Assembly: GCA_016198945.1 (NCBI GenBank)
Contig: JACQHO010000207.1
Location: forward strand, 1-18,117
From: Nitrospirota bacterium
GTDB taxonomy: Bacteria > Nitrospirota > Nitrospiria > JACQBZ01
DNA length: 18,117 bases
Reading direction: 5' to 3'
The position numbers and the translations under genes were made by a program. Under the pieces are notes generated by a model. It did not search any database, had not been told where the DNA came from, and saw only the letters and a program-made list of their open reading frames with translations. Shown here in pieces: positions 8,247-14,679 of the stretch; the stretch's first letter is position 1; every line of letters starts with the position of its first letter.

Positions 8247-8275
8247 TTGCGGTCAATGAAACCGTATTATACAAT
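8247..8275 (+). promoter_or_regulatory. Possible promoter for the octanoyltransferase gene
   Basis: Plus strand TTGCGG (8247-8252), 17-nt spacer, TACAAT (8270-8275). The -10 matches five of six, the -35 only three of six. It overlaps the minus-strand -10 at 8266-8271, so the two divergent transcripts would share this DNA. Confidence 0.4.
8266..8271 (-). promoter_or_regulatory. Perfect -10 box (TATAAT) for the DUF6982-like gene
   Basis: The minus strand reads TATAAT at 8271-8266, about 34 nt before the ATG at 8232. No good -35 hexamer lies at 16-18 nt (the best at 17 nt is CTGTTT), and there is no TGn extension. Supported mainly by the perfect -10 and its position. Confidence 0.4.
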
Positions 8276-8340
8276 AACCGGGACCCAGAAACAGCAATCG
8301 CAATATTATTCTCGTCCGGGCGGTGAATGGAAAATAAAAA

Positions 8341-9159
8341 ATGAGCGAGTGGCGGATCATCGAAGACGGTTCGGGGGAGGCCGACTGGAATATGGCCGTG
8401 GACGAGGCGATCGTCGAATCCTGCCGTCGGGAACTTGCGCCCCCCACGCTCCGTTTTTATACCTGGAGCCGCCCGGCATTGACGATCGGTTATTTCCAAA
8501 AAGTCGAACGGGACATGGATCCGGACGCCTGCCGGAAGGGAGGAATTCCCATCGTCCGGAGAATCACCGGAGGAAGGGCCGTCTTGCACGGAAACGATCT
8601 GACTTACTCCGTGGCCTCCGGGATCCACACAGCGGAACTGCCCAATACCCTCCAGGGAGCTTTTTTTGAAATCGGCCGCGGATTGATCGAAGGGCTTCAC
8701 CGGATGGGCCTGGAAGCGGACGCCGTTCGTGCCCCATTGAGAGAAACAAGTCGCTCTCCCATCTGTTTCATGTCCACCGCGTGGTATGAGATCACCTGCA
8801 GTGGCCGGAAGATGATCGGAAGCGCCCAGCGCCGGTGGAAGGACGGAATGCTCCAACAGGGATCCCTCCTGTTCGGTTTTGATCCGGAGGCCTATTACCA
8901 TCTGTTCCGCTTTTCGGACGAGCCCCGGCGGGAACAAATCATCCAGGAGTCCCGACGGCGGATCGCCTGTCTTAATGATCTGCTTCCGACACAAGCGTCC
9001 CCCGGTATGGTTGCGAAACAGATCGCCGCGGGGTTTGAGAAAGCGCTCGGCATCACGCTCAAATCGGCCGGCCTGACGCCTTTTGAGCGCGAACGAGCGG
9101 AACAGTTGCACAGGACCAAATACTCGATTGACTCATGGAACCGCCTTCGCTTTTTATAA
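8341..9159 (+). CDS. Lipoate/octanoate transferase family protein, LipM-like octanoyltransferase
   Basis: 272 residues of the biotin/lipoate protein ligase fold. The substrate-binding motif is RRITGGRAVLHGNDLTYSV (73-91). A later block, ICFMSTAWYE...GRKMIGSAQRRWKDGMLQQGSLL, carries Cys142 at the position of the acyl-thioester cysteine of Bacillus LipM and a conserved Lys156. LipM moves octanoyl from acyl carrier protein to a lipoyl domain (GcvH), after which LipA inserts sulfur. The Cys favours LipM or LipL over the ATP-using LplA, but these three are hard to separate by eye. The start MSEWRIIEDG matches the family; the ribosome binding site is poor. A five-codon ORF (8327-8344) overlaps the ATG out of frame. 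It is the only lipoate gene in view. Confidence 0.85.
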   Translation: MSEWRIIEDGSGEADWNMAVDEAIVESCRRELAPPTLRFYTWSRPALTIGYFQKVERDMDPDACRKGGIPIVRRITGGRAVLHGNDLTYSVASGIHTAELPNTLQGAFFEIGRGLIEGLHRMGLEADAVRAPLRETSRSPICFMSTAWYEITCSGRKMIGSAQRRWKDGMLQQGSLLFGFDPEAYYHLFRFSDEPRREQIIQESRRRIACLNDLLPTQASPGMVAKQIAAGFEKALGITLKSAGLTPFERERAEQLHRTKYSIDSWNRLRFL

Positions 9160-9196
9160 GGCGGGAGGAGCACAGGCGGAAATCCATCCTTTTTGT

Positions 9197-9224
9197 TTGA
9201 CAATTTCGGGAAATCGGGTAGGAT
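9197..9224 (+). promoter_or_regulatory. Upstream promoter of mltD (P1)
   Basis: TTGACA (9197-9202), 16-nt spacer, TAGGAT (9219-9224). Perfect -35, four of six at -10. Located 165 nt before the mltD start codon. Confidence 0.45.
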
Positions 9225-9245
9225 AGATATGTTGCAAGTGCGCTG

Positions 9246-9310
9246 AGAACCCTCAAGTTTCTTGACATCCACGCAAAGAGCCGATAGGATGAAGCGAATT
9301 TAAGGGTTCT
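9246..9310. repeat. Inverted repeat flanking mltD promoter P2
   Basis: AGAACCCTCAA (9246-9256) and TTAAGGGTTCT (9300-9310) are 11-bp arms complementary except for one pair, with 43 nt between them. The arms bracket the -35 and -10 boxes of P2 almost symmetrically. Could be a pair of operator half-sites that loop, or chance; no regulator is adjacent. Confidence 0.45.
9262..9290 (+). promoter_or_regulatory. Downstream promoter of mltD (P2)
   Basis: TTGACA (9262-9267), 17-nt spacer, TAGGAT (9285-9290). It uses the same two hexamers as P1, 65 bp downstream, and lies between the arms of the inverted repeat 9246-9310. Predicted transcription start near 9297, about 90 nt before the ATG. Confidence 0.6.
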
Positions 9311-9388
9311 TTCATTGTTGTAGCGGCTCTGTTCCAGCTTCCTCGCTCACGTAGTTATTGATCCAGGCCTCAGGCAGAAAGGCGATTG

Positions 9389-11053
9389 ATGAACCAGGTA
9401 TCCTCTAAACGATTCGTTCTTTTGCTTGTCGTGTACTTCCTTATTTCCTGCAACACCCTCCCTCATCATGAAAAACACGGAACCATTCTTAAAACACCCC
9501 CGCAACCCGTCGCTCCAACCCGGTCGGTTGCGGATCCGAATGGCACGCAATCGGATTCGGCTAATTCCGGATCCGAATCGGGAGCGGTTGCATCCGAAGA
9601 ACCTGCATTGAAAAACAACCCGTCGGATGCGCCCCAAACCGAATCGGCGGATTCCATGCTCTCCGGGGCGTCGAATTCCGAAACGTTTTTAGCGATCAAT
9701 AAACCCTCTCCGACTGATTCTGATTTCGGCGCATCGGCAGACTCCCTGTATGATGAGTCTGCCGTCAATCCGGACGGCGACGCCATCCTTGACTCGGCCG
9801 ATGTTTCGGATGAAGAAATCACATATGACGTCCCAATCGTCCTCAATGAAAGCGTGGAGGATTACATCGAATATTTTCAGACCGCGATCCGAGATAAATT
9901 TAAATTGTGGCTGGAGCGTTCCGGACGGTACATTCCTATCATGCGCCAAATTTTCAAGGAGCAAGGCCTGCCTGAAGACCTGGTCTTCGTGGCTTTGATC
10001 GAAAGCGGTTTCAATCCGTATGCTTACTCCCGCGCGCGAGCCGTGGGTCCCTGGCAGTTTATTAAAGGAACCGGGCGCCTGTACGGACTTCGTATGGACA
10101 ACTGGATTGATGAACGGCGCGATCCGATCAAATCGACCCGGGCGGCCGCTCGGTATCTGAAAGATCTTTACGATCGGTTCGGGTCATGGCCTCTGGCGAT
10201 GGCCGGTTACAATGCCGGCGAGGGAAAAATCGAGCGGGCGCTGGTCAAGGCCAAAGCGGCTGATTTCTGGGATCTTCGGTCTACCCGGTATATTCGGCGG
10301 GAAACGAAAGGTTACGTTCCCAAATTCATGGCCGCGACCATCATCGCCAAGAATCCGGAACGTTACGGGTTTACGCTGGATTATCATGAGCCACTTCAGC
10401 ACGACGTGGTCACGCTGCCGGGCTCGGCCGATCTCCGCGTCGTCGCCCTCGCCGCCGGCATTTCCTACGAGGATCTAAAGGTGTTGAATCCGGAATTGCG
10501 AACGGAGCTGACGCCTCCTTACATGGAACGTTATTCTCTCCGACTGCCGGTCGGGACCGAACAAACCTTCACGGAGACCTACAGCCAGATCCCGGATGAG
10601 CGGAAGATCGTCGGAACACGGTACAGCATCCGCCGGAATGACACCCTGACCGTAATCGCAAAGCGATTCGGCACGTCCGTCTCGCTGCTTCGGGAAATCA
10701 ATCACCTGCCCCAGGGACATTTGCTCCGGGAGGGAGAGGTCTTGTTTATTCCAAAGCTCCAGTCCGCTTCACGGGAATCCAAACCCCGTCCTTCGAAATC
10801 GGCTTTGGTTTCAAAAAAGCCAGCGGGCCAAAAGGTCGCAAAGGTCGCGATTGAGAAGCGGGGGCAATCAAACGCGGTTGACAACGGGAAAAAGATCCTT
10901 TACCGTGTCAAGGACGGAGACACCCTCTGGGACATCTCGAAAAGTTTTAATGTGAGCATTCAGGATCTGAAAAAATTCAACGGGATGGGCAGACGCAGCA
11001 TGATCCGGTCGGGCGATCAGTTGGTGCTCGGCTTCCAATCCAAGGAGTTCTGA
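9389..11053 (+). CDS. mltD: Membrane-bound lytic murein transglycosylase D (SLT + LysM lipoprotein)
   Basis: 554 residues. A lipoprotein signal peptide ends in LISC (Cys21), so it is anchored in the envelope. Residues 30-145 are a Ser/Asp/Glu/Ala-rich, probably disordered linker. The SLT (family 1 transglycosylase) domain spans about 190-290, with catalytic Glu205 in ALIESGFNP, then AVGPWQFI and MAGYNAGEG. A degenerate LysM-like segment lies near 343-388, followed by clear LysM domains at 411-455 and 504-548, separated by a Lys/Ser-rich linker. The enzyme cleaves peptidoglycan to anhydro-muropeptides; LysM binds glycan. I use the ATG at 9389 with AAGG about 7 nt upstream; a TTG one codon earlier is possible. 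Two promoters lie upstream; the gene converges on the TPR gene 7 nt away. Confidence 0.95.
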   Translation: MNQVSSKRFVLLLVVYFLISCNTLPHHEKHGTILKTPPQPVAPTRSVADPNGTQSDSANSGSESGAVASEEPALKNNPSDAPQTESADSMLSGASNSETFLAINKPSPTDSDFGASADSLYDESAVNPDGDAILDSADVSDEEITYDVPIVLNESVEDYIEYFQTAIRDKFKLWLERSGRYIPIMRQIFKEQGLPEDLVFVALIESGFNPYAYSRARAVGPWQFIKGTGRLYGLRMDNWIDERRDPIKSTRAAARYLKDLYDRFGSWPLAMAGYNAGEGKIERALVKAKAADFWDLRSTRYIRRETKGYVPKFMAATIIAKNPERYGFTLDYHEPLQHDVVTLPGSADLRVVALAAGISYEDLKVLNPELRTELTPPYMERYSLRLPVGTEQTFTETYSQIPDERKIVGTRYSIRRNDTLTVIAKRFGTSVSLLREINHLPQGHLLREGEVLFIPKLQSASRESKPRPSKSALVSKKPAGQKVAKVAIEKRGQSNAVDNGKKILYRVKDGDTLWDISKSFNVSIQDLKKFNGMGRRSMIRSGDQLVLGFQSKEF

Positions 11054-11060
11054 CTCCCGC

Positions 11061-11909
11061 CTATTTTTTGTCCATCGGTGCTGAAGGGTCGCCTGCGGCC
11101 GGGCTCGATTGCGGCGCCGGAATCACGCTGATCGGCTTCTCCGAGGGCGATATAAGCACCGGTTGATCGGGTTGCTCCAGCTTCACTTCCGGAACGCCCA
11201 GCGCGGTAAGACGCCTCTGAGCCTCGGCGAGAAACAAAGAATCCGGGTACCGGGTGACGACCTCCTGATACCGCTTGATCGCTTCGTCTTTTTTTCCCAC
11301 GGTTTCGTCAATGCGGCCCAGTTCGTAACCCACCTGATCCTTGTTGATCGCCCCCGCCAGACCTTCCGCCGACTCAAACGCCTTGCGGGCCTCCTCCAGA
11401 CTGTTTTTTTGCAGATAGGCATACCCCAGTCTCTGATAAGCCATTCCGGCCAGGAAATCGTCTTTCGGACTTTTCTCGAGAACCACACGATACGCCGAGA
11501 CCGCGGAATCAAAATCTTTCAGCTCCATCTGGATATTTCCAATATATAACTGCGCGATCGAAGCGGACGGCGTTCGAGGGTATTCCTGGATTATTTTCTG
11601 GAATTGCTCGAGGGCCTTTTTGAAATTGTCTTCCTTCGACGGAACGACGCCTTTTTCATCCGCGGGAACGTGCTGCCGATAATACCGCAGCGCTTGATAC
11701 TCCAGGGCCGCGGCGCGGCTCTTCTGCTGCTCCTGATAGAACCAGTAAGCGCCGATCCCGGCGCCGATCACCAGCACGACGGCGACCAGCATCCAGACGA
11801 GTTTCGCATTCTCGATCATGGTGTCGCCCAGCCAATCCATCGTGCCGATGAACTCGTCCGGTTTTTTCAACTGTTCCTTTCTGGATGCCACGCGAATCTT
11901 GTACGCCAT
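11061..11909 (-). CDS. YfgM-like tetratricopeptide membrane protein (TPR_21 family)
   Basis: 282 residues from the ATG at 11909, which has AGGAG 9 nt upstream; a longer open frame to 11987 crosses the promoter and is rejected. A cytoplasmic N-terminus (1-36) precedes one transmembrane helix at about 37-58 (LVWMLVAVVLVIGAGIGAYW). A periplasmic region follows with four or five TPRs, for example FQKIIQEYPRTPSASIAQLY and YQEVVTRYPDSLFLAEAQRR, and a Pro/Ser-rich tail ends in MDKK. The layout resembles YfgM, which associates with the Sec translocon and periplasmic chaperones. Also possible is a general TPR coordinator similar to the YbgF/CpoB repeats, but the N-terminal anchor favours YfgM. Its neighbours do not help to define the role. 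Promoter TTGACT-17-TATAAC lies just upstream. Confidence 0.8.
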   Translation of the reverse strand: MAYKIRVASRKEQLKKPDEFIGTMDWLGDTMIENAKLVWMLVAVVLVIGAGIGAYWFYQEQQKSRAAALEYQALRYYRQHVPADEKGVVPSKEDNFKKALEQFQKIIQEYPRTPSASIAQLYIGNIQMELKDFDSAVSAYRVVLEKSPKDDFLAGMAYQRLGYAYLQKNSLEEARKAFESAEGLAGAINKDQVGYELGRIDETVGKKDEAIKRYQEVVTRYPDSLFLAEAQRRLTALGVPEVKLEQPDQPVLISPSEKPISVIPAPQSSPAAGDPSAPMDKK

Positions 11910-11939
11910 CGACTTGTTCTCCTGTCTCAAAGCGCTGTA

Positions 11940-11968
11940 GTTATAGCCTAAACGACCGGAAAAGTCAA
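11940..11968 (-). promoter_or_regulatory. Sigma70-type promoter for the YfgM-like gene
   Basis: Minus strand TTGACT (11968-11963), 17-nt spacer, TATAAC (11945-11940): five of six in both boxes at optimal spacing. Its -35 box is only 10 nt from that of the divergent bioF promoter. Confidence 0.7.
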
Positions 11969-11978
11969 AAGCCCGATG

Positions 11979-12007
11979 TTGACACAAACCGGATCGCGGT
12001 ATATGCT
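11979..12007 (+). promoter_or_regulatory. Sigma70-type promoter for the bioF operon
   Basis: Plus strand TTGACA (11979-11984), 17-nt spacer, TATGCT (12002-12007). Transcription would begin near 12014-12016, only 7-9 nt before the bioF ATG. I looked for a BirA operator (paired TGTAAAC / GTTTACA-like half sites) around it and found none convincing. Confidence 0.65.
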
Positions 12008-12022
12008 GTACCCCGAATCAAA

Positions 12023-13204
12023 ATGGACTTTCCGTTTCATCATGACGTCATCGATCAACTGAAAGCCGACGGTCTGTTCCGGTCCCTCCGACGGGTGGAA
12101 CCGGACCCTCTCGGCCGATCCGGCCGGCTCATCATTGACGGCCGACCCGCCATCCTGCTCGCCTCCAATGATTACCTCGGCCTCGCCGGTCATCCCCGCG
12201 TCAAGGAGGCCGCCGTCGCGGCCATCCAACGATACGGCTTCGGCGGCGGGGCCGCCCGTCTGATTTCAGGAAACGCCCTTCCCCATGCGGCCTTGGAGGA
12301 GCGGATCGCCCGCTTCAAACGAGCGGAGGCCGCACTGGTCTTCAGCACGGGTTATATGGCCAACCTCGGCCTCCTGTCCTGTATCATTCCATCGGACGGC
12401 CTCCTGATCACCGATCGGTTGTGCCACGCGAGCCTGATGGACGGCTGTCGCGCAAGCGGCCGCCGCTTCCGGGTGTTTGATCACGCCGATCCGAATCACC
12501 TCGATCGGCTTCTGGCCAAACGGCCGGCGAACCAGCCCGCGCTCGTCGTGACGGACGGCGTCTTCAGCATGGACGGCGATATCGCGCCGCTGCCCGCGCT
12601 CGTCGAGATCGCCCGGCGCCGCGGCGCGGCCGTCTTTGTGGATGACGCCCATGCCACGGGCGTCATCGGAAAAGAGGGCCGCGGCACGGTCGAGCATTTC
12701 GGACTGGAGCCCGGGAGCGTTATTCAGATGGGCACGCTCGGCAAGGCGCTCGGATGTTTCGGCGCCTATGTGGCCGGAAGCCGCGTCTTGATCGATTATC
12801 TCATCAACAAGGCCAAGACCTTCATCTATACCACCGCATTGCCGCCCGCCGTCACGGCCGCGGCGCTGGCCGCCTTCGACGTCATCGAGAAGGAGCCTGA
12901 AATCCTTGAGCGTCTCCGGCACAACCGGAACCATTACGCGGAGGGAATAAAATCGCTCGGCTTCGACACCCTTCAGAGCGAAACCCCGATCATTCCGATC
13001 ATGATCGGAGACAGCCGGTCGGCGCTGGCCTTCTCGGAGCGACTTCTGGAGGCCGGGATCTTTGCCCCGGCGATCCGTCCGCCCACGGTGCCCAAGGGAA
13101 CCGCCCGCATCCGAACAACGATCATGGCCACGCACAGCCGTGACGATCTGGATTACGTGATCGAGACCCTCGGCAAGGTCGGCCGATCCATGGGGATTGT
13201 ATAG
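12023..13204 (+). CDS. bioF: 8-amino-7-oxononanoate synthase
   Basis: 393 residues, alpha-oxoamine synthase family (PLP fold type I). Recognised by LASNDYLGLAGHP (46-58), YGFGGGAARLISGN (71-84), VTDGVFSMDGDIAPL (177-191), VDDAHATGVIG (206-216) and Lys241 in TLGKALGCFGAYVAGS, which binds PLP. It condenses pimeloyl-ACP or pimeloyl-CoA with L-alanine, the first step of biotin ring assembly. AONS rather than KBL or ALAS is supported by the adjacent bioD. The ATG at 12023 opens MDFPFHHDV; no Shine-Dalgarno box precedes it and the -10 box is 15 nt away, so the mRNA appears almost leaderless. The frame is open further upstream to 11885, but that part would lie before the promoter. The stop is 3 nt before the next gene. 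Confidence 0.95.
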   Translation: MDFPFHHDVIDQLKADGLFRSLRRVEPDPLGRSGRLIIDGRPAILLASNDYLGLAGHPRVKEAAVAAIQRYGFGGGAARLISGNALPHAALEERIARFKRAEAALVFSTGYMANLGLLSCIIPSDGLLITDRLCHASLMDGCRASGRRFRVFDHADPNHLDRLLAKRPANQPALVVTDGVFSMDGDIAPLPALVEIARRRGAAVFVDDAHATGVIGKEGRGTVEHFGLEPGSVIQMGTLGKALGCFGAYVAGSRVLIDYLINKAKTFIYTTALPPAVTAAALAAFDVIEKEPEILERLRHNRNHYAEGIKSLGFDTLQSETPIIPIMIGDSRSALAFSERLLEAGIFAPAIRPPTVPKGTARIRTTIMATHSRDDLDYVIETLGKVGRSMGIV

Positions 13205-13207
13205 TCC

Positions 13208-13939
13208 ATGCAGGACCCGCGTGTGATCATCATCACGGGTGCAACCGGCGGACTGGGTCAGGCGATGGCGCGGCGGTTCGGACAGGCAGGCTGCCGAATC
13301 GTGATCCAGTATCATCAGAATAAAGAGGCCGCGACGAACCTGGCCGCCGGCCTTGAACGGCTCGATGCGGAGGCGATCCTGTTTCAGGCCGATGTCCGGT
13401 CCTTATCCGATATGCAGTCCATGGCCCGCGCCGCGTTGAACCGATGGAATCGGGTGGACGTTCTGATCGCGTCCGCCGCCGTTCAAAGGGACGGGCTGCT
13501 TCTTCGAACCACCGAGAAGGCATGGGACGAGGCGATCGAAACGAACCTGACCGGCGCCTGGAACAGCCTCAAAGCAATTGGAGAGCCGTTCATCCGTCAA
13601 CGCGAAGGGCGGGTGATTGTGATCGGTTCGGTCGCGGGCCATCATGGACGAGCCGGACAGTCGAATTACGCCGCTTCCAAAGCCGGGCTGATCGGCCTGG
13701 TCCGGTCCGTCGCGATGGAATGGGCTCCTCATCAAATTCAATTGAACCTCGTTCTTCCCGGTCTTCAGGCGACCGGAATGACGGCCGGCCTTTCTCCCCA
13801 ACAGCGCCAAGCGCTGGAGCGGGAAATGCTCCTGGGCCATTCCCCGCCGATCACCGACGTCGCCGAGTTTGTGTACGTCCTCTCGAAGATGACCGGCGTC
13901 TCGGGACAGATCTTTAATCTCGACAGCAGAATCATCTGA
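13208..13939 (+). CDS. FabG-like short-chain dehydrogenase/reductase inside the biotin operon
   Basis: 243 residues, classical SDR. Cofactor motif TGATGGLG (10-17), catalytic Asn113 (ETNLTGAWNS), Ser141 (IGSVAG), Tyr154 and Lys158 (YAASK); the C-terminal end GVSGQIFNLDSRI is typical of 3-oxoacyl-ACP reductases. One departure: the usual NNAG segment after strand 4 reads ASAA (88-91). It starts 3 nt after bioF and shares one base with bioD, so it is certainly co-translated with them. FabG reduces 3-oxoacyl-ACP with NADPH. Here it may be a dedicated reductase for building the pimeloyl chain, as proposed for fatty-acid-like genes in some deltaproteobacterial biotin operons; that is inference. A general FabG or an unrelated SDR cannot be excluded. 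Confidence 0.88.
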   Translation: MQDPRVIIITGATGGLGQAMARRFGQAGCRIVIQYHQNKEAATNLAAGLERLDAEAILFQADVRSLSDMQSMARAALNRWNRVDVLIASAAVQRDGLLLRTTEKAWDEAIETNLTGAWNSLKAIGEPFIRQREGRVIVIGSVAGHHGRAGQSNYAASKAGLIGLVRSVAMEWAPHQIQLNLVLPGLQATGMTAGLSPQQRQALEREMLLGHSPPITDVAEFVYVLSKMTGVSGQIFNLDSRII

Positions 13940-14679
13940 TGCCGGCCCAAACCCCTCAAGGTTTTTTTATTACAGGAACCGACACCGGCGTCGGCAAAAC
14001 AGTCGTGGCGGCCGGATTGGCCGCGCTGTTCAAAAAAAATGGTCTGGATGCGGGCGTGATGAAGCCGATCCAGACCGGCTGCATCATCCGGCGGGGAAGC
14101 CGGATCGCGCCGGACGCCCGGTTTTTAGCGCGGGCCGTGAAGGCCGACGATCCCATGGATCTGATCTGTCCCTATCGCTTCAAGATCCCGGCGGCGCCCA
14201 TGGTGGCCGCCGAATATGAAGGGACAACCATCGATCTGGATCGGATCGAGAACGCCTACAGGACGCTCGCTTCCCGACACCGGATCATGGTCGTCGAAGG
14301 GATCGGGGGCCTCCTGACACCGATCACGCCGACCGAAACCGTGGTGGATCTGGCACGCCGGTTGAGGCTGCCGTTGATCATCGTCGCCCATACCCGGCTC
14401 GGAATGTTGAACCACGCGCTGCTGACGGTCCGGCATGCGCAGCAGACCGGCGCTTCCGTGCTGGGGATCATCTTCAACCGCCTCGGCGGCGCGTCACGCG
14501 GCATCGCGGAGAAAACCAATCCTGAGGTCTTCTCAAGACTTTGTTCCGTGCCGATACTGGGAACGATTCCGCATCTAAGCGGGATCAACGTGGAGGCGGG
14601 ACGGCTAGGCCGTGTGCGGGGTCTCGGTCATTACTTGAATGAAGGCCTCCACCACCTGGGGATCAAACTGAACCCCTGA
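13939..14679 (+). CDS. bioD: ATP-dependent dethiobiotin synthetase
   Basis: 246 residues. The N-terminal P-loop GTDTGVGKT (13-21) is diagnostic, followed by MKPIQTG (Lys42, substrate carboxylation site region), PAAPMVAAE (84-92), and VVEGIGGLLTPI (118-129), which binds Mg-ATP and diaminopelargonate. It closes the ureido ring from DAPA, CO2 and ATP. The start codon overlaps the previous stop (TGATG), which suggests translational coupling. Length is at the upper end for the family. Its last 75 bases lie antisense to the 3' end of the response-regulator gene, so there is no space for a terminator between them. bioA and bioB, needed before and after this step, are not in the window. Confidence 0.96.
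   Translation: MPAQTPQGFFITGTDTGVGKTVVAAGLAALFKKNGLDAGVMKPIQTGCIIRRGSRIAPDARFLARAVKADDPMDLICPYRFKIPAAPMVAAEYEGTTIDLDRIENAYRTLASRHRIMVVEGIGGLLTPITPTETVVDLARRLRLPLIIVAHTRLGMLNHALLTVRHAQQTGASVLGIIFNRLGGASRGIAEKTNPEVFSRLCSVPILGTIPHLSGINVEAGRLGRVRGLGHYLNEGLHHLGIKLNP

Noticed and set aside
8327..8344. Five-codon leader ORF (MENKK) overlapping the lipM-like start
   Set aside because: Too short to support, and its own ribosome binding site is no better than that of the main gene.
7807..9111. A 434-residue minus-strand ORF covering the DUF6982-like gene plus the complement of the lipM-like gene
   Set aside because: Only the last 141 residues have a family pattern; the rest is antisense to a well-supported transferase gene and lies upstream of the TATAAT box and the ATG with a good ribosome binding site.
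9160..9388. Hidden small gene or terminator in the lipM-mltD gap
   Set aside because: No credible coding frame and no GC-rich hairpin followed by a T-run; the stretch is accounted for by promoters and the inverted repeat.
11940..12022. BirA operator in front of the biotin operon
   Set aside because: No TGTAAAC/GTTTACA-like dyad with 14-16 nt spacing was found; the TTGACA element is fully explained as a -35 box.
12266..13315. A 349-residue minus-strand ORF opposite bioF
   Set aside because: Shadow of bioF, Arg/Asp/Gly/His-biased and without any family motif.
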